Assembly (NCBI RefSeq): GCF_002043095.1 | Contig: NZ_MVOC01000039.1 | Location: 1-57,869, forward strand | DNA: 57,869 nucleotides | Reading direction: 5' to 3' | Origin: Mycobacterium sp. AT1 | GTDB lineage: Bacteria > Actinomycetota > Actinomycetes > Mycobacteriales > Mycobacteriaceae | Shown: positions 41,521-50,697 of the stretch, one piece after another | How the letters are laid out: each line of letters begins with the position of its first letter | Numbering within the stretch: position 1 is the stretch's first letter | Notes under the pieces: generated by a model | Database searches by the model: none | What the model was told of the DNA's origin: nothing | The model's input: only the letters and a program-made list of their open reading frames with translations | Position numbers and translations under genes: made by a program

Positions 41521-44254
41521 CCGGGCCACGCGCACGGCGGTCGGCCAGCAGCTCAGAAGCCCGACCGTCGGTGATCGACATGACGTCGTCGCCCTTGCGG
41601 AGGCTGGCGTTGGTCTCGCCGTCGGTGACGTACGGACCGAAGCGGCCGTCCTTGATCACCATCGGCTTCTCCGACACCGGGTCGTTGCCCAACTCGCGCA
41701 ACGGAGGCGTCGCGGCGCCCTGCCTGCCGCGCCGCTTGGGCTCGGAGTAGATCTTCAGCGCTTCGTCGAGGGTGATGGTGAACATCTGCTCCTCGTTGGC
41801 CAGCGACCGAGAATCGGTGCCGCGCTTCAGGTATGGCCCGTAGCGGCCATTCTGCGCAGTGATCTCCTCGTTGTTGGACGGGTCGACGCCGACGACGCGG
41901 GGCAGCGAAAGCAGCTTCAGCGCATCGTCGAGGGTGATGGTCTCGAGGTCCATCGACTGCAGCAGCGAGCCCGTGCGTGGCTTGGGCCCTGGCGGCGGCT
42001 TCTTCGCCTTCTTCGCCGGAGCGGCGCCCGGATCTTCCGGCGGCACGATCGGTTCCGGCAGCACCTCGGTGACGTACGGCCCATATCTGCCGTCCTTGGC
42101 CACGATTTCGTGGCCGGACTCCGGGTCGACGCCGAGCGAACGGCCCTCCTGCGGAGTGGAGAACAGCTTCTCGGCGAGTTCGAGAGTGAGCTCGTCCGGG
42201 GTCAGCTCGTCCTTGAGGTTCGCCCGCTGGGGCTTGAGCTCACCCGGGTTGTCCGGATCGTCGATCATCCGCTCCAGGTACGGCCCGTTGCGGCCGACGC
42301 GGACGTTGATGATCCGGCCCTGATCGTCCTCGAACAGCTTGATGGAGTTGACGAGTCGGGCGTCGATGTCCTCGAGATTGCCACCGACCAGCTTCTTGAG
42401 CCCGCCGGCACGGGCAATCGAGCCGTCGACGCCGTGGTCACCACCGAAGTAGAAGTTGGTGAGCCAGTTGGTCCGTCGCTCGTTGCCCGACGCGATCTGG
42501 TCGAGCTCGTCCTCCATGGCCGCGGTGAAGTCGTAGTCCACCAGGCGGCCGAAGTGCTGCTCCAGCAAGCCGATTACGGCGAACGCCACCCACGACGGGA
42601 CCAGCGCGCTGCCCTTCTTGTGGACGTACCCGCGATCCTGAATCGTCTTGATGATCGACGAGTACGTCGACGGACGGCCGATGCCCAGCTCTTCGAGCGA
42701 CTTGATCAGCGACGCCTCGGTGTAGCGCGCTGGCGGGCTGGTGGTGTGACCGTCGGCGGTCAGGTCGGACGCGTCGACCCGCTGCCCCTGGGTCAGGTTG
42801 GGCAGCCGGCTCTCGGCGTCGTCGGCCTCGCCGCCGGCCTGCTCGTCGAGGCTCTCGACGTACGCCTTGAGGAAGCCGGCGAAGGTGATGGTTCGTCCGC
42901 TGGAGCTGAACACGACCTGCTCACCGGAACTCGCGGCTCCGGCGATGCGCAGGCTCAGCGTCGTCCCGCGCGCGTCGGCCATCTGTGAGGCCACGGTGCG
43001 CTGCCAGATCAGCTCGTAGAGCCGGAACTCGTCGTTGTCGAGCGCGGAGTGCAGCTGGCCCGGCGTCTGGAAGACGTCACCCGACGGCCTGATGGCCTCG
43101 TGGGCTTCCTGCGCGTTCTTTACCTTGCGGGTGTACTGGCGGGCCGTCGGATGGACGTATTCCTCGCCGTAGAGCTGCCTGGCCTGGTTGCGCGCCGCGT
43201 TGATCGCGGTCTCCGACAGCGTCGTCGAGTCGGTACGCATGTAGGTGATGTAGCCGTTCTCGTACAACCGCTGCGCGATGCTCATCGTGCGCTCCGAGGA
43301 GAACCGCAGCTTGCGACCGGCCTCCTGCTGCAACGTCGAGGTCATGAATGGCGCATACGGGCGACGGGTGTACGGCTTCTGCTCGACCGACGCCACACTG
43401 AGCTGAGCGCCCCGCAGGTTGCCGGCCAACGCCGACGCCGCCTGCTCGGTGAGCACCAGCACCTCGTCGGGCTTGCGCAGGCCACCGAGCGAGTCGAAGT
43501 CGCGGCCGCTGGCCACGCGCTTGCCGTCGACGGAGTTCAGCTTGGCCGTGAACTTGGGCGGAGTCGCCTCGGCGTCGGAGACCGACGCGTCGAGCTCGGC
43601 GGTCACGTCCCAGTAGCCGGCGCTGCGGAACGCCATGCGCTCGCGTTCGCGCTGCACGATGATCCTGGTCGCGACGGACTGGACCCGACCTGCCGACAGC
43701 TTCGGCGCCACCTTCTTCCACAGCACGGGGCTGACCTCGTAGCCGTAGAGGCGGTCGAGGATGCGGCGGGTCTCCTGCGCGTCGACCAGATCGATGTCGA
43801 GGTCACGGGGATCGTCGGCGGCGGCCCGGATGGCCGACTCGGTGATCTCGTGGAAGACCATCCGCTTGACGGGGATGCGCGGCTTGAGCGTTTCCAGGAG
43901 GTGCCAGGCGATCGCCTCGCCCTCCCGGTCACCGTCCGTCGCCAGGTAGAGCTCGTCGACGCCCTTGAGCAGTTCCTTGAGCTCGGCGACGGTGGCCTTC
44001 TTCTCGGGGCTGACGATGTAGAGCGGTTCGAAGTCCGCGTCGACGTTGACCCCGAGGCGCGCCCATGGCTCCGTCTTGTACTTGGCGGGCACGTCGGCTG
44101 CGGCTCGTGGCAGGTCGCGGATGTGTCCACGCGACGATTCCACGATGTAGTTCGATCCCAAATAGCCCGCGATCTTGCGCGCCTTGGTGGGCGACTCGAC
44201 TATGACGAGTCGCCGAACCGTGCCATTGCCGCTGCCACCGCCGGAGTCAGCCAA
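41432..44254 (-). CDS. topA: DNA topoisomerase I
   Basis: Type IA topoisomerase of 940 aa that relaxes negative supercoils. The N-terminal Toprim domain begins LVIVESPTKARKI and includes TDGDREGEAIAWHL; the active-site Tyr is in YITYMRTDST near residue 337. The C-terminus has four repeated modules of the type GRYGPYV/GRFGPYV and ends in a basic tail of KAPAKKA repeats, the mycobacterial arrangement without zinc fingers. The start is a TTG at 44254, the only reasonable start codon near the N-terminus. Counterpart of Rv3646c. Confidence 0.96.
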   Translation of the reverse strand: MADSGGGSGNGTVRRLVIVESPTKARKIAGYLGSNYIVESSRGHIRDLPRAAADVPAKYKTEPWARLGVNVDADFEPLYIVSPEKKATVAELKELLKGVDELYLATDGDREGEAIAWHLLETLKPRIPVKRMVFHEITESAIRAAADDPRDLDIDLVDAQETRRILDRLYGYEVSPVLWKKVAPKLSAGRVQSVATRIIVQRERERMAFRSAGYWDVTAELDASVSDAEATPPKFTAKLNSVDGKRVASGRDFDSLGGLRKPDEVLVLTEQAASALAGNLRGAQLSVASVEQKPYTRRPYAPFMTSTLQQEAGRKLRFSSERTMSIAQRLYENGYITYMRTDSTTLSETAINAARNQARQLYGEEYVHPTARQYTRKVKNAQEAHEAIRPSGDVFQTPGQLHSALDNDEFRLYELIWQRTVASQMADARGTTLSLRIAGAASSGEQVVFSSSGRTITFAGFLKAYVESLDEQAGGEADDAESRLPNLTQGQRVDASDLTADGHTTSPPARYTEASLIKSLEELGIGRPSTYSSIIKTIQDRGYVHKKGSALVPSWVAFAVIGLLEQHFGRLVDYDFTAAMEDELDQIASGNERRTNWLTNFYFGGDHGVDGSIARAGGLKKLVGGNLEDIDARLVNSIKLFEDDQGRIINVRVGRNGPYLERMIDDPDNPGELKPQRANLKDELTPDELTLELAEKLFSTPQEGRSLGVDPESGHEIVAKDGRYGPYVTEVLPEPIVPPEDPGAAPAKKAKKPPPGPKPRTGSLLQSMDLETITLDDALKLLSLPRVVGVDPSNNEEITAQNGRYGPYLKRGTDSRSLANEEQMFTITLDEALKIYSEPKRRGRQGAATPPLRELGNDPVSEKPMVIKDGRFGPYVTDGETNASLRKGDDVMSITDGRASELLADRRARGPVKKKAPAKKAVKKAPAKKAPAKKAAAKKA

Positions 44255-44291
44255 CTGTTTTTACGCTCCACTTCTATGTTGCCGAAAGCGC

Positions 44292-44314
44292 GGGACCACT
44301 GATTCAGTGGTCCC
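44292..44314 (-). terminator. Hairpin downstream of the Rv3647c-like gene
   Basis: GGGACCACTG-ATT-CAGTGGTCCC, a 10 bp perfect stem, lies between the Rv3647c-like stop (44384) and topA. It lacks a U-tract. Confidence 0.5.
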
Positions 44315-44383
44315 ACCAGCCCGCGGCAACTGACAATTTCGCACTCTGCGCGAGCCTACGCAAACTGGCTTCGCTGGCCGAGC

Positions 44384-44977
44384 TCAATCCGAGCGCGGCC
44401 ACCAGTGAAACGCCTCGACGTCGTCCGGAGGTTCCCCCACGTTCTCTACCAGGCGCGATAGTCGTCTGCGGCCGCTGATCCGCAACGCCGGGTGCGTCCC
44501 GCGAGTGCCAATCAGGGTTGGTGCAATTCCTACCCTCATCATCGCCGCCGCGAGTGCGGTATGCGTATCTGGGGCGTGCGGGTCGAGCCCGAGAAGGTAT
44601 CGGTCCGACTCGGGCATGCCGGCGGCCAGGGTCCACGCCCGCAACTCGCGGGGGCCGGGCAGCCACTGCGGCGGGACGGTCTTCACCGCGCCGCGCGTCC
44701 AGTTCTTCGCGATGACGGTCAGGCGCCCGTCGGGCGCCGTCCGCACCAAGGGTGTGTTCTCGTCGGTCCGCGCGATCTCCGGTATCAAGCCCGCGTCGGC
44801 GATCATCTCGGCGAGCGCCTCGGCGCGCCACTGCGCGTCGACCACGACGGACACCCGCGCCGCTTGCTCGTGGCCCTGACCGACGAGCACCACCTGTCCC
44901 GGCGCAGCCAGAATCCCGGTCAGGTCGGCGACCGCAGGCGGTACCGCCTCTGCCGAGAAGAAGGAGAGCTGGCTCAC
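44384..44977 (-). CDS. Conserved hypothetical protein (Rv3647c-like)
   Basis: A 197 aa soluble actinobacterial protein beginning VSQLSFFSAEAVPPAVADLTG, without a motif I can assign. I see ESDRYLLGLDPHAPDTHT in the middle and GRRRLSRLVENVG near the C-terminus. GTG at 44977 is 7 nt from a TAGTGT hexamer (44985-44990), which fits a leaderless transcript and rejects the longer frame. It lies upstream of topA on the same strand. In M. tuberculosis a cspA gene follows on this side; none fits in the 65 bp before the helicase. Confidence 0.8.
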   Translation of the reverse strand: MSQLSFFSAEAVPPAVADLTGILAAPGQVVLVGQGHEQAARVSVVVDAQWRAEALAEMIADAGLIPEIARTDENTPLVRTAPDGRLTVIAKNWTRGAVKTVPPQWLPGPRELRAWTLAAGMPESDRYLLGLDPHAPDTHTALAAAMMRVGIAPTLIGTRGTHPALRISGRRRLSRLVENVGEPPDDVEAFHWWPRSD

Positions 44978-45042
44978 CGATCCGACACTAGGCCAGCGGG
45001 GCATTCCTGCCGCGACACCGGGCCGCACGGCAAGGGACGATC

Positions 45043-47418
45043 ATGGAGGGGTCGTCGACGTCGAGGGGGTGGAACGTGGCTGAGGTGGTGTCGGACTTCG
45101 GTCGTGAACTGCTCGCCCGCGCCGTCGACGGCGCCGACCCCGACGAGCACCCGCTGCGGCACGTGGCCGATCTGCCGCCGCGGCGAGCCCAAACCAGGCC
45201 ATGGCCGTCGTGGTCCGACCCGGACGTCGTCCGCGCGTTCGTCGACCGCGGGGTGACGGAGCCGTGGGCCCACCAGGCGGTCGCGGCCGACCTGGCCCAC
45301 TCCGGCCGGCACGTGGTGCTCAGCACGGGTACCGCGTCGGGCAAGTCGCTGGCCTATCAGCTGCCGATCCTGACGATGCTCGCGGCGGACCCCCGGGCGC
45401 GGGTGCTGTATCTCTCGCCGACCAAGGCGCTTGGCCACGACCAGTTGCGGGCCGCCCAGTCGCTGACCGACGCGGTCCCGCGGTTGCGCGACGTCGCACC
45501 AAGCCCATACGACGGGGACAGCTCCAACGACGCGCGACGGCTGGCCCGCGAGCGGTCGCGGTGGATCTTCTCCAACCCGGACATGATTCATCTGTCGCTG
45601 TTGCGCAACCACGCCCGCTGGGCGGTGTTCCTGCGCAACCTGAAGTACGTCGTGGTCGACGAATGCCATTACTACCGTGGCATCTTCGGCTCGAACGTGG
45701 CGATGGTGCTGCGTCGCCTGGTGCGACTGTGCGAGCGGTACTCGACCGACGAGGGCGGCGGCCCGACGGTGATCTTCGCGAGCGCGACCGCGTCCGCACC
45801 CGCCGCCACCGCGTCGGAGCTGCTTGGCCACACCGTCGCCGAGGTGACCGACGACGGCTCACCGCAGGGCGGCCGGACCGTCGCGCTGTGGGAACCCGCT
45901 CTGCGCGACGACATCACGGGCGAGAACGGCGCTCCGGTGCGGCGTTCCGCGGGATCGGAGGCGTCGCGGGTGATGGCCGACCTGATCGCCGAGGGCGCGC
46001 GCACTTTGACGTTCGTCAGGTCGCGACGCGGCGCCGAGCTCACCGCCCTCGGAGCCAGGGCCAGGTTGGAGGACGTCGCGCCCGACCTCGCCCACCTGGT
46101 GGCGTCCTATCGCGCCGGGTACCTCGCCGAGGACCGGCGCACTCTTGAGCGGGCCCTCTCCGACGGCGAGCTGCGCGGCCTGGCCACCACCAACGCCCTC
46201 GAGCTGGGGGTCGACATCGCGGGCCTCGACGCGGTGGTGTTGGCCGGGTTCCCCGGCACGGTGGCGTCGTTCTGGCAGCAGGCCGGGCGGGCTGGCAGAC
46301 GTGGGCAAAGCGCCCTGATCGTGCTGATCGCCAGGGACGACCCGCTGGACACCTACCTGGTGCACCATCCCGCGGCGCTGCTGGACAAGCCGATCGAACG
46401 CGTGGTGATCGATCCGACCAATCCGTACGTGCTCGGACCGCAACTGCTCTGCGCGGCAACCGAATTGCCGCTCACCGAGGCCGAGGTACGCACGTGGAAC
46501 GCCGAGGCGGTGGCCGACGCCCTGGTCGACGACGGCCTCCTCCGGCGGCGCCCCGCCGGATACTTCCCCGCACCAGGGTTGGATCCCCATCCCGCCGTGG
46601 ACATCCGCGGGTCCTCGGGCGGACAGATTGCGATCGTGGAGACCGGAACGGGTCGAATGCTAGGCAGCACCGGCGCAGGCCAGGCTCCGTCGTCGATCCA
46701 TCCCGGCGCCGTCTACCTGCACCAGGGCGAGAGTTACGTCGTCGACTCGCTCGACTTCGAGGACGGCATCGCCTTCGTCCGAGCCGACGACCCCGGCTAC
46801 TCGACTTCGGCGAGGGAGCTGACCGACGTCGCCGTGACGGGTCCCGGCGAGCGGCGCACGGCAGGCCCGGTCACGGTGGGAATCGTGCCGGTGTCGGTCA
46901 GCCACACCGTGATCGGGTTCCTGCGTCGGCGGATGAACGGCGAGGTGATCGACTTCGTCGACCTCGACATGCCAACTCAAACCCTGGAGACCATGGCGGT
47001 CATGTGCACTGTCGAGCCGGAGGCGTTGGGCGGCAGCGGCATTGACGACATCCGCGTTCCTGGGTCGCTGCACGCCGCCGAGCACGCGGCGATCGGGTTG
47101 CTGCCGCTGGTCGCCAGCTGCGACCGCGGCGACATCGGCGGCGTGTCGACTGCGGTGGGGCCGGAGTCGGGAACGCCGACGATCTTCGTCTACGACGGCC
47201 ATCCCGGCGGTGCTGGCTTCGCCGACCGCGGGTACCGCCAGATGAGTACCTGGTGGGAGGCGACGGCCTCGGCGATCGAATCGTGCGAGTGCCCGTCGGG
47301 ATGCCCGTCGTGCGTGCAGTCACCGAAGTGCGGAAACGGGAACGACCCACTGGACAAGGCCGGAGCGGTCACGGTGCTCAGGCTGGTACTCGACGAGTTG
47401 GCCAAGCATCCGACGTGA
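45043..47418 (+). CDS. DEAD/DExH helicase, SftH/MrfA/Hrq1 type
   Basis: A 791 aa superfamily 2 helicase. Walker A is STGTASGKSLAYQLP near residue 92, the DExH box is VVDECHYYRG near 206, SATASAP is motif III, and GLATTNALELGVDIAG and QQAGRAGRRGQ are motifs V and VI. The C-terminal DUF1998-type zinc module has four Cys in CECPSGCPSCVQSPKCG near residue 748. Relatives are 3'-5' translocases linked to crosslink and mitomycin repair. The ATG at 45043 has AAGGGA upstream. Counterpart of Rv3649. Confidence 0.92.
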   Translation: MEGSSTSRGWNVAEVVSDFGRELLARAVDGADPDEHPLRHVADLPPRRAQTRPWPSWSDPDVVRAFVDRGVTEPWAHQAVAADLAHSGRHVVLSTGTASGKSLAYQLPILTMLAADPRARVLYLSPTKALGHDQLRAAQSLTDAVPRLRDVAPSPYDGDSSNDARRLARERSRWIFSNPDMIHLSLLRNHARWAVFLRNLKYVVVDECHYYRGIFGSNVAMVLRRLVRLCERYSTDEGGGPTVIFASATASAPAATASELLGHTVAEVTDDGSPQGGRTVALWEPALRDDITGENGAPVRRSAGSEASRVMADLIAEGARTLTFVRSRRGAELTALGARARLEDVAPDLAHLVASYRAGYLAEDRRTLERALSDGELRGLATTNALELGVDIAGLDAVVLAGFPGTVASFWQQAGRAGRRGQSALIVLIARDDPLDTYLVHHPAALLDKPIERVVIDPTNPYVLGPQLLCAATELPLTEAEVRTWNAEAVADALVDDGLLRRRPAGYFPAPGLDPHPAVDIRGSSGGQIAIVETGTGRMLGSTGAGQAPSSIHPGAVYLHQGESYVVDSLDFEDGIAFVRADDPGYSTSARELTDVAVTGPGERRTAGPVTVGIVPVSVSHTVIGFLRRRMNGEVIDFVDLDMPTQTLETMAVMCTVEPEALGGSGIDDIRVPGSLHAAEHAAIGLLPLVASCDRGDIGGVSTAVGPESGTPTIFVYDGHPGGAGFADRGYRQMSTWWEATASAIESCECPSGCPSCVQSPKCGNGNDPLDKAGAVTVLRLVLDELAKHPT

Positions 47419-47423
47419 GCCGT

Positions 47424-47462
47424 CCGTGGAGACGACCACCCCTCGACGGTCGTCCTCCACGG
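47424..47462 (+). terminator. Strong hairpin after the helicase gene
   Basis: CCGTGGAGACGACC pairs with GGTCGTCCTCCACGG (one bulge) around a 10 nt loop, beginning 6 bp after the helicase stop. It is GC-rich, without a U-run. I see nothing further to annotate between it and the promoter at 47694. Confidence 0.6.
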
Positions 47463-47693
47463 CTCAGCCACGCACGCCAATTACGTAGATGACGGCGGGG
47501 AGCGGCCGGACAACGCGAACCGCTCTCAGTCCCGGCGAACCGGGCGCATCCGAAAAATTACTCCCTCTCCACGGCTAGCGCAACCAACCTGACCCGTCCG
47601 TTGCGTCCGCGAAACCGGTCGAGTCCTGCACGAATGCGATCCATCCGGGATCTCGACAGGGCACTTCGGCTAAGGCGCGCAGCGGCGGGAGCC

Positions 47694-47699
47694 TAGGAT
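47694..47699 (+). promoter_or_regulatory. -10 hexamer for leaderless Rv3651-like transcript
   Basis: TAGGAT ends 6 nt before the ATG at 47706. Confidence 0.55.
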
Positions 47700-47705
47700 G
47701 CTGTC

Positions 47706-48764
47706 ATGACGCACGACTGGCTTCTGGTGGAGACACTTGGCGCCGAACCAGCGGTCGTCGCGCAGGGGCAGCACACCAAGAACCTGGTGCCGATCAGCGC
47801 GTTCTTGAGGCGGAACCCCAACCTGATGGCGATTCAGACGGCCATCAACGAGACGGTTCAGGCCGGGAAGGCACTGAGCAGCCTGACCCCAAAGAGCGAC
47901 CGGGTGATCCGCACCGAAGTGGTGCAGATGACCGACGGTCGCATCCACGGCGTTCACGTGTGGATCGGGCCTCTGGACCAGGACCCGCCGGACCGCGTGC
48001 TGCCCGGTCCGTTGAAGTGGGATCTGACGGACGGCGTCGCGACGGACACCCCCGAGTCGTTGATGAACAGCGGGCTGGATCCCACCACCGAGGCCACCCA
48101 GGGCCGCGCGTTCGCCGAAGACCTCCCCACCAGGAATCTCAACCCGGACGAGGCCAGGGTTCTGGCGGTGGCGATCAAACCGGAGGCTGGCCGAACGTTC
48201 TGCAGCACCTGGGACGTCACCGACTACAAGGGCAAGCAGATCACGGTCGGGTTCGCGGCCAGGGTGCTCCAGGAGGTCGACGGAGCCGGCCGAGACAGGT
48301 TGATCTGCCGGGCGATGAACTGGCGCGGGGTGAGCGACACACCGCCGGTCCGGTCCGAGGACCTCGGCCAGCGGATCCTCAACGGATTGGCCCAGCCCGG
48401 CGTGCACCGAGCCCTGGTGGACCTGGGGTCGTGGAAGCTGCTCAAGTGGCTCGACGAGCCGTGCCCATTCTTCGACTGGCACGCCAGGGCTGCGGGCATG
48501 TCGATCGTCCACCCGGACGATGAAGCCGACATGCGCTCCATGACAACCGATTTCGGTGACGGGTCGGCTTCGCGCGTGCTGAGGCTACGAGCACTCGACG
48601 GCGGGTGGACGCCCATTCACGTCACGGCCCACCGGGTCGAGATCGCCGCGGACACCTACGCCGGCCTGCTGTCGCTCAGAATGCCGACCGACGACGAGCT
48701 GCCCCCGCAGCCCCGCAAGGCCACCCGCCGTTCGACGTCCACACCCCGGCGCACCCGCACGTAG
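47706..48764 (+). CDS. Multi-domain sensor-like protein (Rv3651-like)
   Basis: A 352 aa soluble protein starting HDWLLVETLGAEPAVVAQG, the mycobacterial Rv3651 family, which is described as carrying PAS/GAF-like ligand-sensing folds. No enzymatic or DNA-binding module is attached in this sequence, so it probably senses a ligand or partner rather than acting alone. The C-terminus is basic and likely disordered (RKATRRSTSTPRRTRT). In M. tuberculosis PE genes surround it; none are here. Confidence 0.8.
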   Translation: MTHDWLLVETLGAEPAVVAQGQHTKNLVPISAFLRRNPNLMAIQTAINETVQAGKALSSLTPKSDRVIRTEVVQMTDGRIHGVHVWIGPLDQDPPDRVLPGPLKWDLTDGVATDTPESLMNSGLDPTTEATQGRAFAEDLPTRNLNPDEARVLAVAIKPEAGRTFCSTWDVTDYKGKQITVGFAARVLQEVDGAGRDRLICRAMNWRGVSDTPPVRSEDLGQRILNGLAQPGVHRALVDLGSWKLLKWLDEPCPFFDWHARAAGMSIVHPDDEADMRSMTTDFGDGSASRVLRLRALDGGWTPIHVTAHRVEIAADTYAGLLSLRMPTDDELPPQPRKATRRSTSTPRRTRT

Positions 48765-48798
48765 CCCACCGCCCCTCCCGTCGAGCGCGGGCCGGCGG

Positions 48799-49260
48799 TC
48801 ACGGGGTCACCGCCCCGGGACGAACGATCATCAGCACCACGACGATCACCCAGAGCAGGTTGAAGATCCCGCCGAGCATGCCCATGCGGCCCAACTCGGC
48901 TCGGGTTGCGTTGCGCGCGAGCACGTCTCGTTGCGCGGGGACGATGCGCAACCCCAGTAACGCACCCGCCGCGGCGGTGAGCACCATGGCGACGACGATC
49001 CACACCTCGGTCATCCGGTGCTGGACGGTCGCGAGCACGATGCCCAGCACCGGCACCGCGACGGCGAGCAGGCCGTAGACGCGGGTCACGCGATGAAGCA
49101 ATTGCGCCACGGCGACGTTGCGCTCGCCCGCCCGTTGCGGCGCGGAGTCGACGTCCGCGGCGGCGGGAACGAACCGCGGAAAGAGACTGACCGCCACGGC
49201 GGGTGGGCCGACGAACAGGATCGCGAAGACGACGTGCACCGACAAAAGGAACGCCTGCAT
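48799..49260 (-). CDS. Small integral membrane protein (DUF2269-like)
   Basis: A 153 aa protein with four hydrophobic segments (about 2-25, 58-78, 85-105, 128-148) beginning QAFLLSVHVVFAILFVGPPAVAVSLFP, resembling DUF2269 membrane proteins of unknown role. It is 32 bp downstream of a MarR-type regulator gene, with a TTGAAGG dyad in the gap, so regulation by that protein is likely. Confidence 0.75.
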   Translation of the reverse strand: MQAFLLSVHVVFAILFVGPPAVAVSLFPRFVPAAADVDSAPQRAGERNVAVAQLLHRVTRVYGLLAVAVPVLGIVLATVQHRMTEVWIVVAMVLTAAAGALLGLRIVPAQRDVLARNATRAELGRMGMLGGIFNLLWVIVVVLMIVRPGAVTP

Positions 49261-49261
49261 T

Positions 49262-49280
49262 CCTTCAATGTAGTTGAAGG
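49262..49280. promoter_or_regulatory. CCTTCAA-N5-TTGAAGG dyad before the DUF2269-like gene
   Basis: A perfect 7 bp-arm inverted repeat with a TGTAG spacer overlaps the Shine-Dalgarno of the gene starting at 49260. Its size suits a MarR dimer; the regulator is encoded immediately upstream. Confidence 0.55.
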
Positions 49281-49292
49281 TTGCCGGGGTGG

Positions 49293-49715
49293 CTAGTCCT
49301 CCGGCCCGTTCACCAGCGCGCGCAGGGCCTCCTTGAGCCCGTCGACGAGCTCGGGCGCGGTGGCGAGGATGCGGTCGTCGATGGCCTCGCGGCGCCGATG
49401 GGCCAGCCGGAGCGTCTTGAGTCCTTCCTCGGACACCCGCAGCGTCGACGCCGCGCCCGCGTGCGCCGTACCGTCGTTGACGAAACCACTTGCGGACAAA
49501 GCCTTTACCGCCACGTGAACCGACTGCACCGAGATACGGGACCGCCTGGCAAGCTCGCTGAACGAGACGTCAGGGGAAGCCTTGATGTGCCCGAGAAGGG
49601 CGTACTTGCGCGGCGTGAGACCGACGGTGCGCAGCTCCGACGTTAGCTCGGCCTCCCATGCGTGCGAGACGACCAGCAAGGCCAGCATCGCGCTGAACGG
49701 AGGCGGATCTGTCAC
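49293..49715 (-). CDS. MarR/winged-helix transcriptional regulator
   Basis: A 140 aa regulator with a winged helix at residues about 40-85 (SFSELARRSRISVQSVHVAVKALSASGFV) and a helical C-terminus. I chose GTG at 49715 because AGGAG lies 9 nt upstream; the longer frame adds sequence unlike the family. It precedes the DUF2269-like membrane gene in the same direction and probably represses it. Confidence 0.8.
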   Translation of the reverse strand: MTDPPPFSAMLALLVVSHAWEAELTSELRTVGLTPRKYALLGHIKASPDVSFSELARRSRISVQSVHVAVKALSASGFVNDGTAHAGAASTLRVSEEGLKTLRLAHRRREAIDDRILATAPELVDGLKEALRALVNGPED

Positions 49716-49776
49716 CGGAAGGCTCCTGGTAGGTATGGCTGGGCGTGCCGGGGCCCATGCTATCGGGCGGACCCGC

Positions 49777-50181
49777 TCACACCGGCCCGGCGCGGGCACT
49801 CGCGCGGGCCACGTGTACACCCCAGCGCCCGAGCCGAACGGTCACCTCGGCGGTCACGACGACGTCGAGCTCGGCTACGGTGCAGGCCGCGATCGTCGCC
49901 GACATCGCCGAGGCGAGTGACGCGGCCGACCCGCACGCCGCCCGCGGGCCAGCCGCCAGCTGCCCCGCCGCCGCCAGTGCCGCCAGATCCGCAGTGGCCT
50001 GCGCGCGATGCCTGGCGATCACCGCCGAGCCCACCGCAGCACCGCCCACGGTCAACGCCATCAGCACCGCCATCATCGTCGCGGCCACGACGCTGGCCGA
50101 ACCACGGTCAGAGTCCTGGCTCGACCGCGGCCACCGCCTCCGCGCTAATCGTGATGCCGGGCAACAAGACTGAACGTGCAC
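49777..50181 (-). CDS. TadE-like pilus-locus protein (Rv3654c-like)
   Basis: A secretion/TadE-like protein with DRGSASVVAATMMAVLMALTVGGAAVGSAVIARHR-type N-terminus, one hydrophobic helix and a short soluble tail. The clear homologous part begins near 50115. The annotated GTG at 50181 is simply the nearest canonical start and makes a long overlap with the preceding TadE gene; the real start may be nearer the helix. It is the last gene of the tad operon. Minor-pilin function is inferred from family and position. Confidence 0.65.
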   Translation of the reverse strand: MHVQSCCPASRLARRRWPRSSQDSDRGSASVVAATMMAVLMALTVGGAAVGSAVIARHRAQATADLAALAAAGQLAAGPRAACGSAASLASAMSATIAACTVAELDVVVTAEVTVRLGRWGVHVARASARAGPV

Positions 50182-50434
50182 TGACCCGCGCCACGACGAA
50201 CCCGCCGTCGCGGCGAATAGCCAGTTCCGCCCCAGCAGGACCGGCCCTGCGCACCACGTCCGAGGCGGCGCCCTGGTCCCCGCGGGCGGCCAGCCGAGCG
50301 GCCTCCCGCGACGAGTCGACGCACCGCATCTGCACACCGACCGCCGCGAGACCACCGACGCACAGCACCAGGACCACCGCCAACGCCGCGATCGCAAACG
50401 CCGCCTCGACGGTGACGCCACCCGCCTCACCACC
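50108..50434 (-). CDS. TadE family pilus-assembly protein (Rv3655c-like)
   Basis: A TadE-like minor pilin: VTVEAAFAIAALAVVLVLCVGG is the pseudopilin-type helix and is followed by RCVDSSREAARLAARGD, typical of TadE. It ends at 50108. No ATG, GTG or TTG lies in frame between the end of the flp gene and this helix; the nearest codons are GGT GGT GAG GCG. The coordinate 50434 only marks the first codon after the flp stop. Initiation must use a rare codon or start inside flp. Confidence 0.7.
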   Translation of the reverse strand, partial: GGEAGGVTVEAAFAIAALAVVLVLCVGGLAAVGVQMRCVDSSREAARLAARGDQGAASDVVRRAGPAGAELAIRRDGGFVVARVSARSVLLPGITISAEAVAAVEPGL

Positions 50435-50652
50435 TAGACGTTGGTGTTCAACGCCCGGGTGATGATGTTGGTCAGCGCACTCGTGATCGAGTCCCCGGTG
50501 ACCACCGTGTAGAGAATCGCCCCGAACGCCGCTGCCGCGATCGTTCCGATCGCGTATTCGACGGTGGACATTCCCGATTCGTCCACCGCGAGCAACACCA
50601 AGCGCGCGTGCAACCGTCGAAACACATTGCCCTCGAACATATCCGTCCCCAT
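50434..50652 (-). CDS. Flp-type pilin subunit, DUF4244 (Rv3656c-like)
   Basis: A 72 aa pilin with a basic N-terminus (RRLHARLVLL) and the processing/assembly segment ESGMSTVEYAIGTIAAAAFGAILYTVV, in which the Glu five residues into the mature helix is the usual pilin Glu. Cleavage by a prepilin peptidase before the STVEYA helix is expected. A second ATG (residue 5) is an alternative start. This is the probable major subunit of the locus. Confidence 0.85.
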   Translation of the reverse strand: MGTDMFEGNVFRRLHARLVLLAVDESGMSTVEYAIGTIAAAAFGAILYTVVTGDSITSALTNIITRALNTNV

Positions 50653-50697
50653 CCATCTTCCAGGGGCGCGCGACTTTCCCGCGCGCCACGACTTGGT

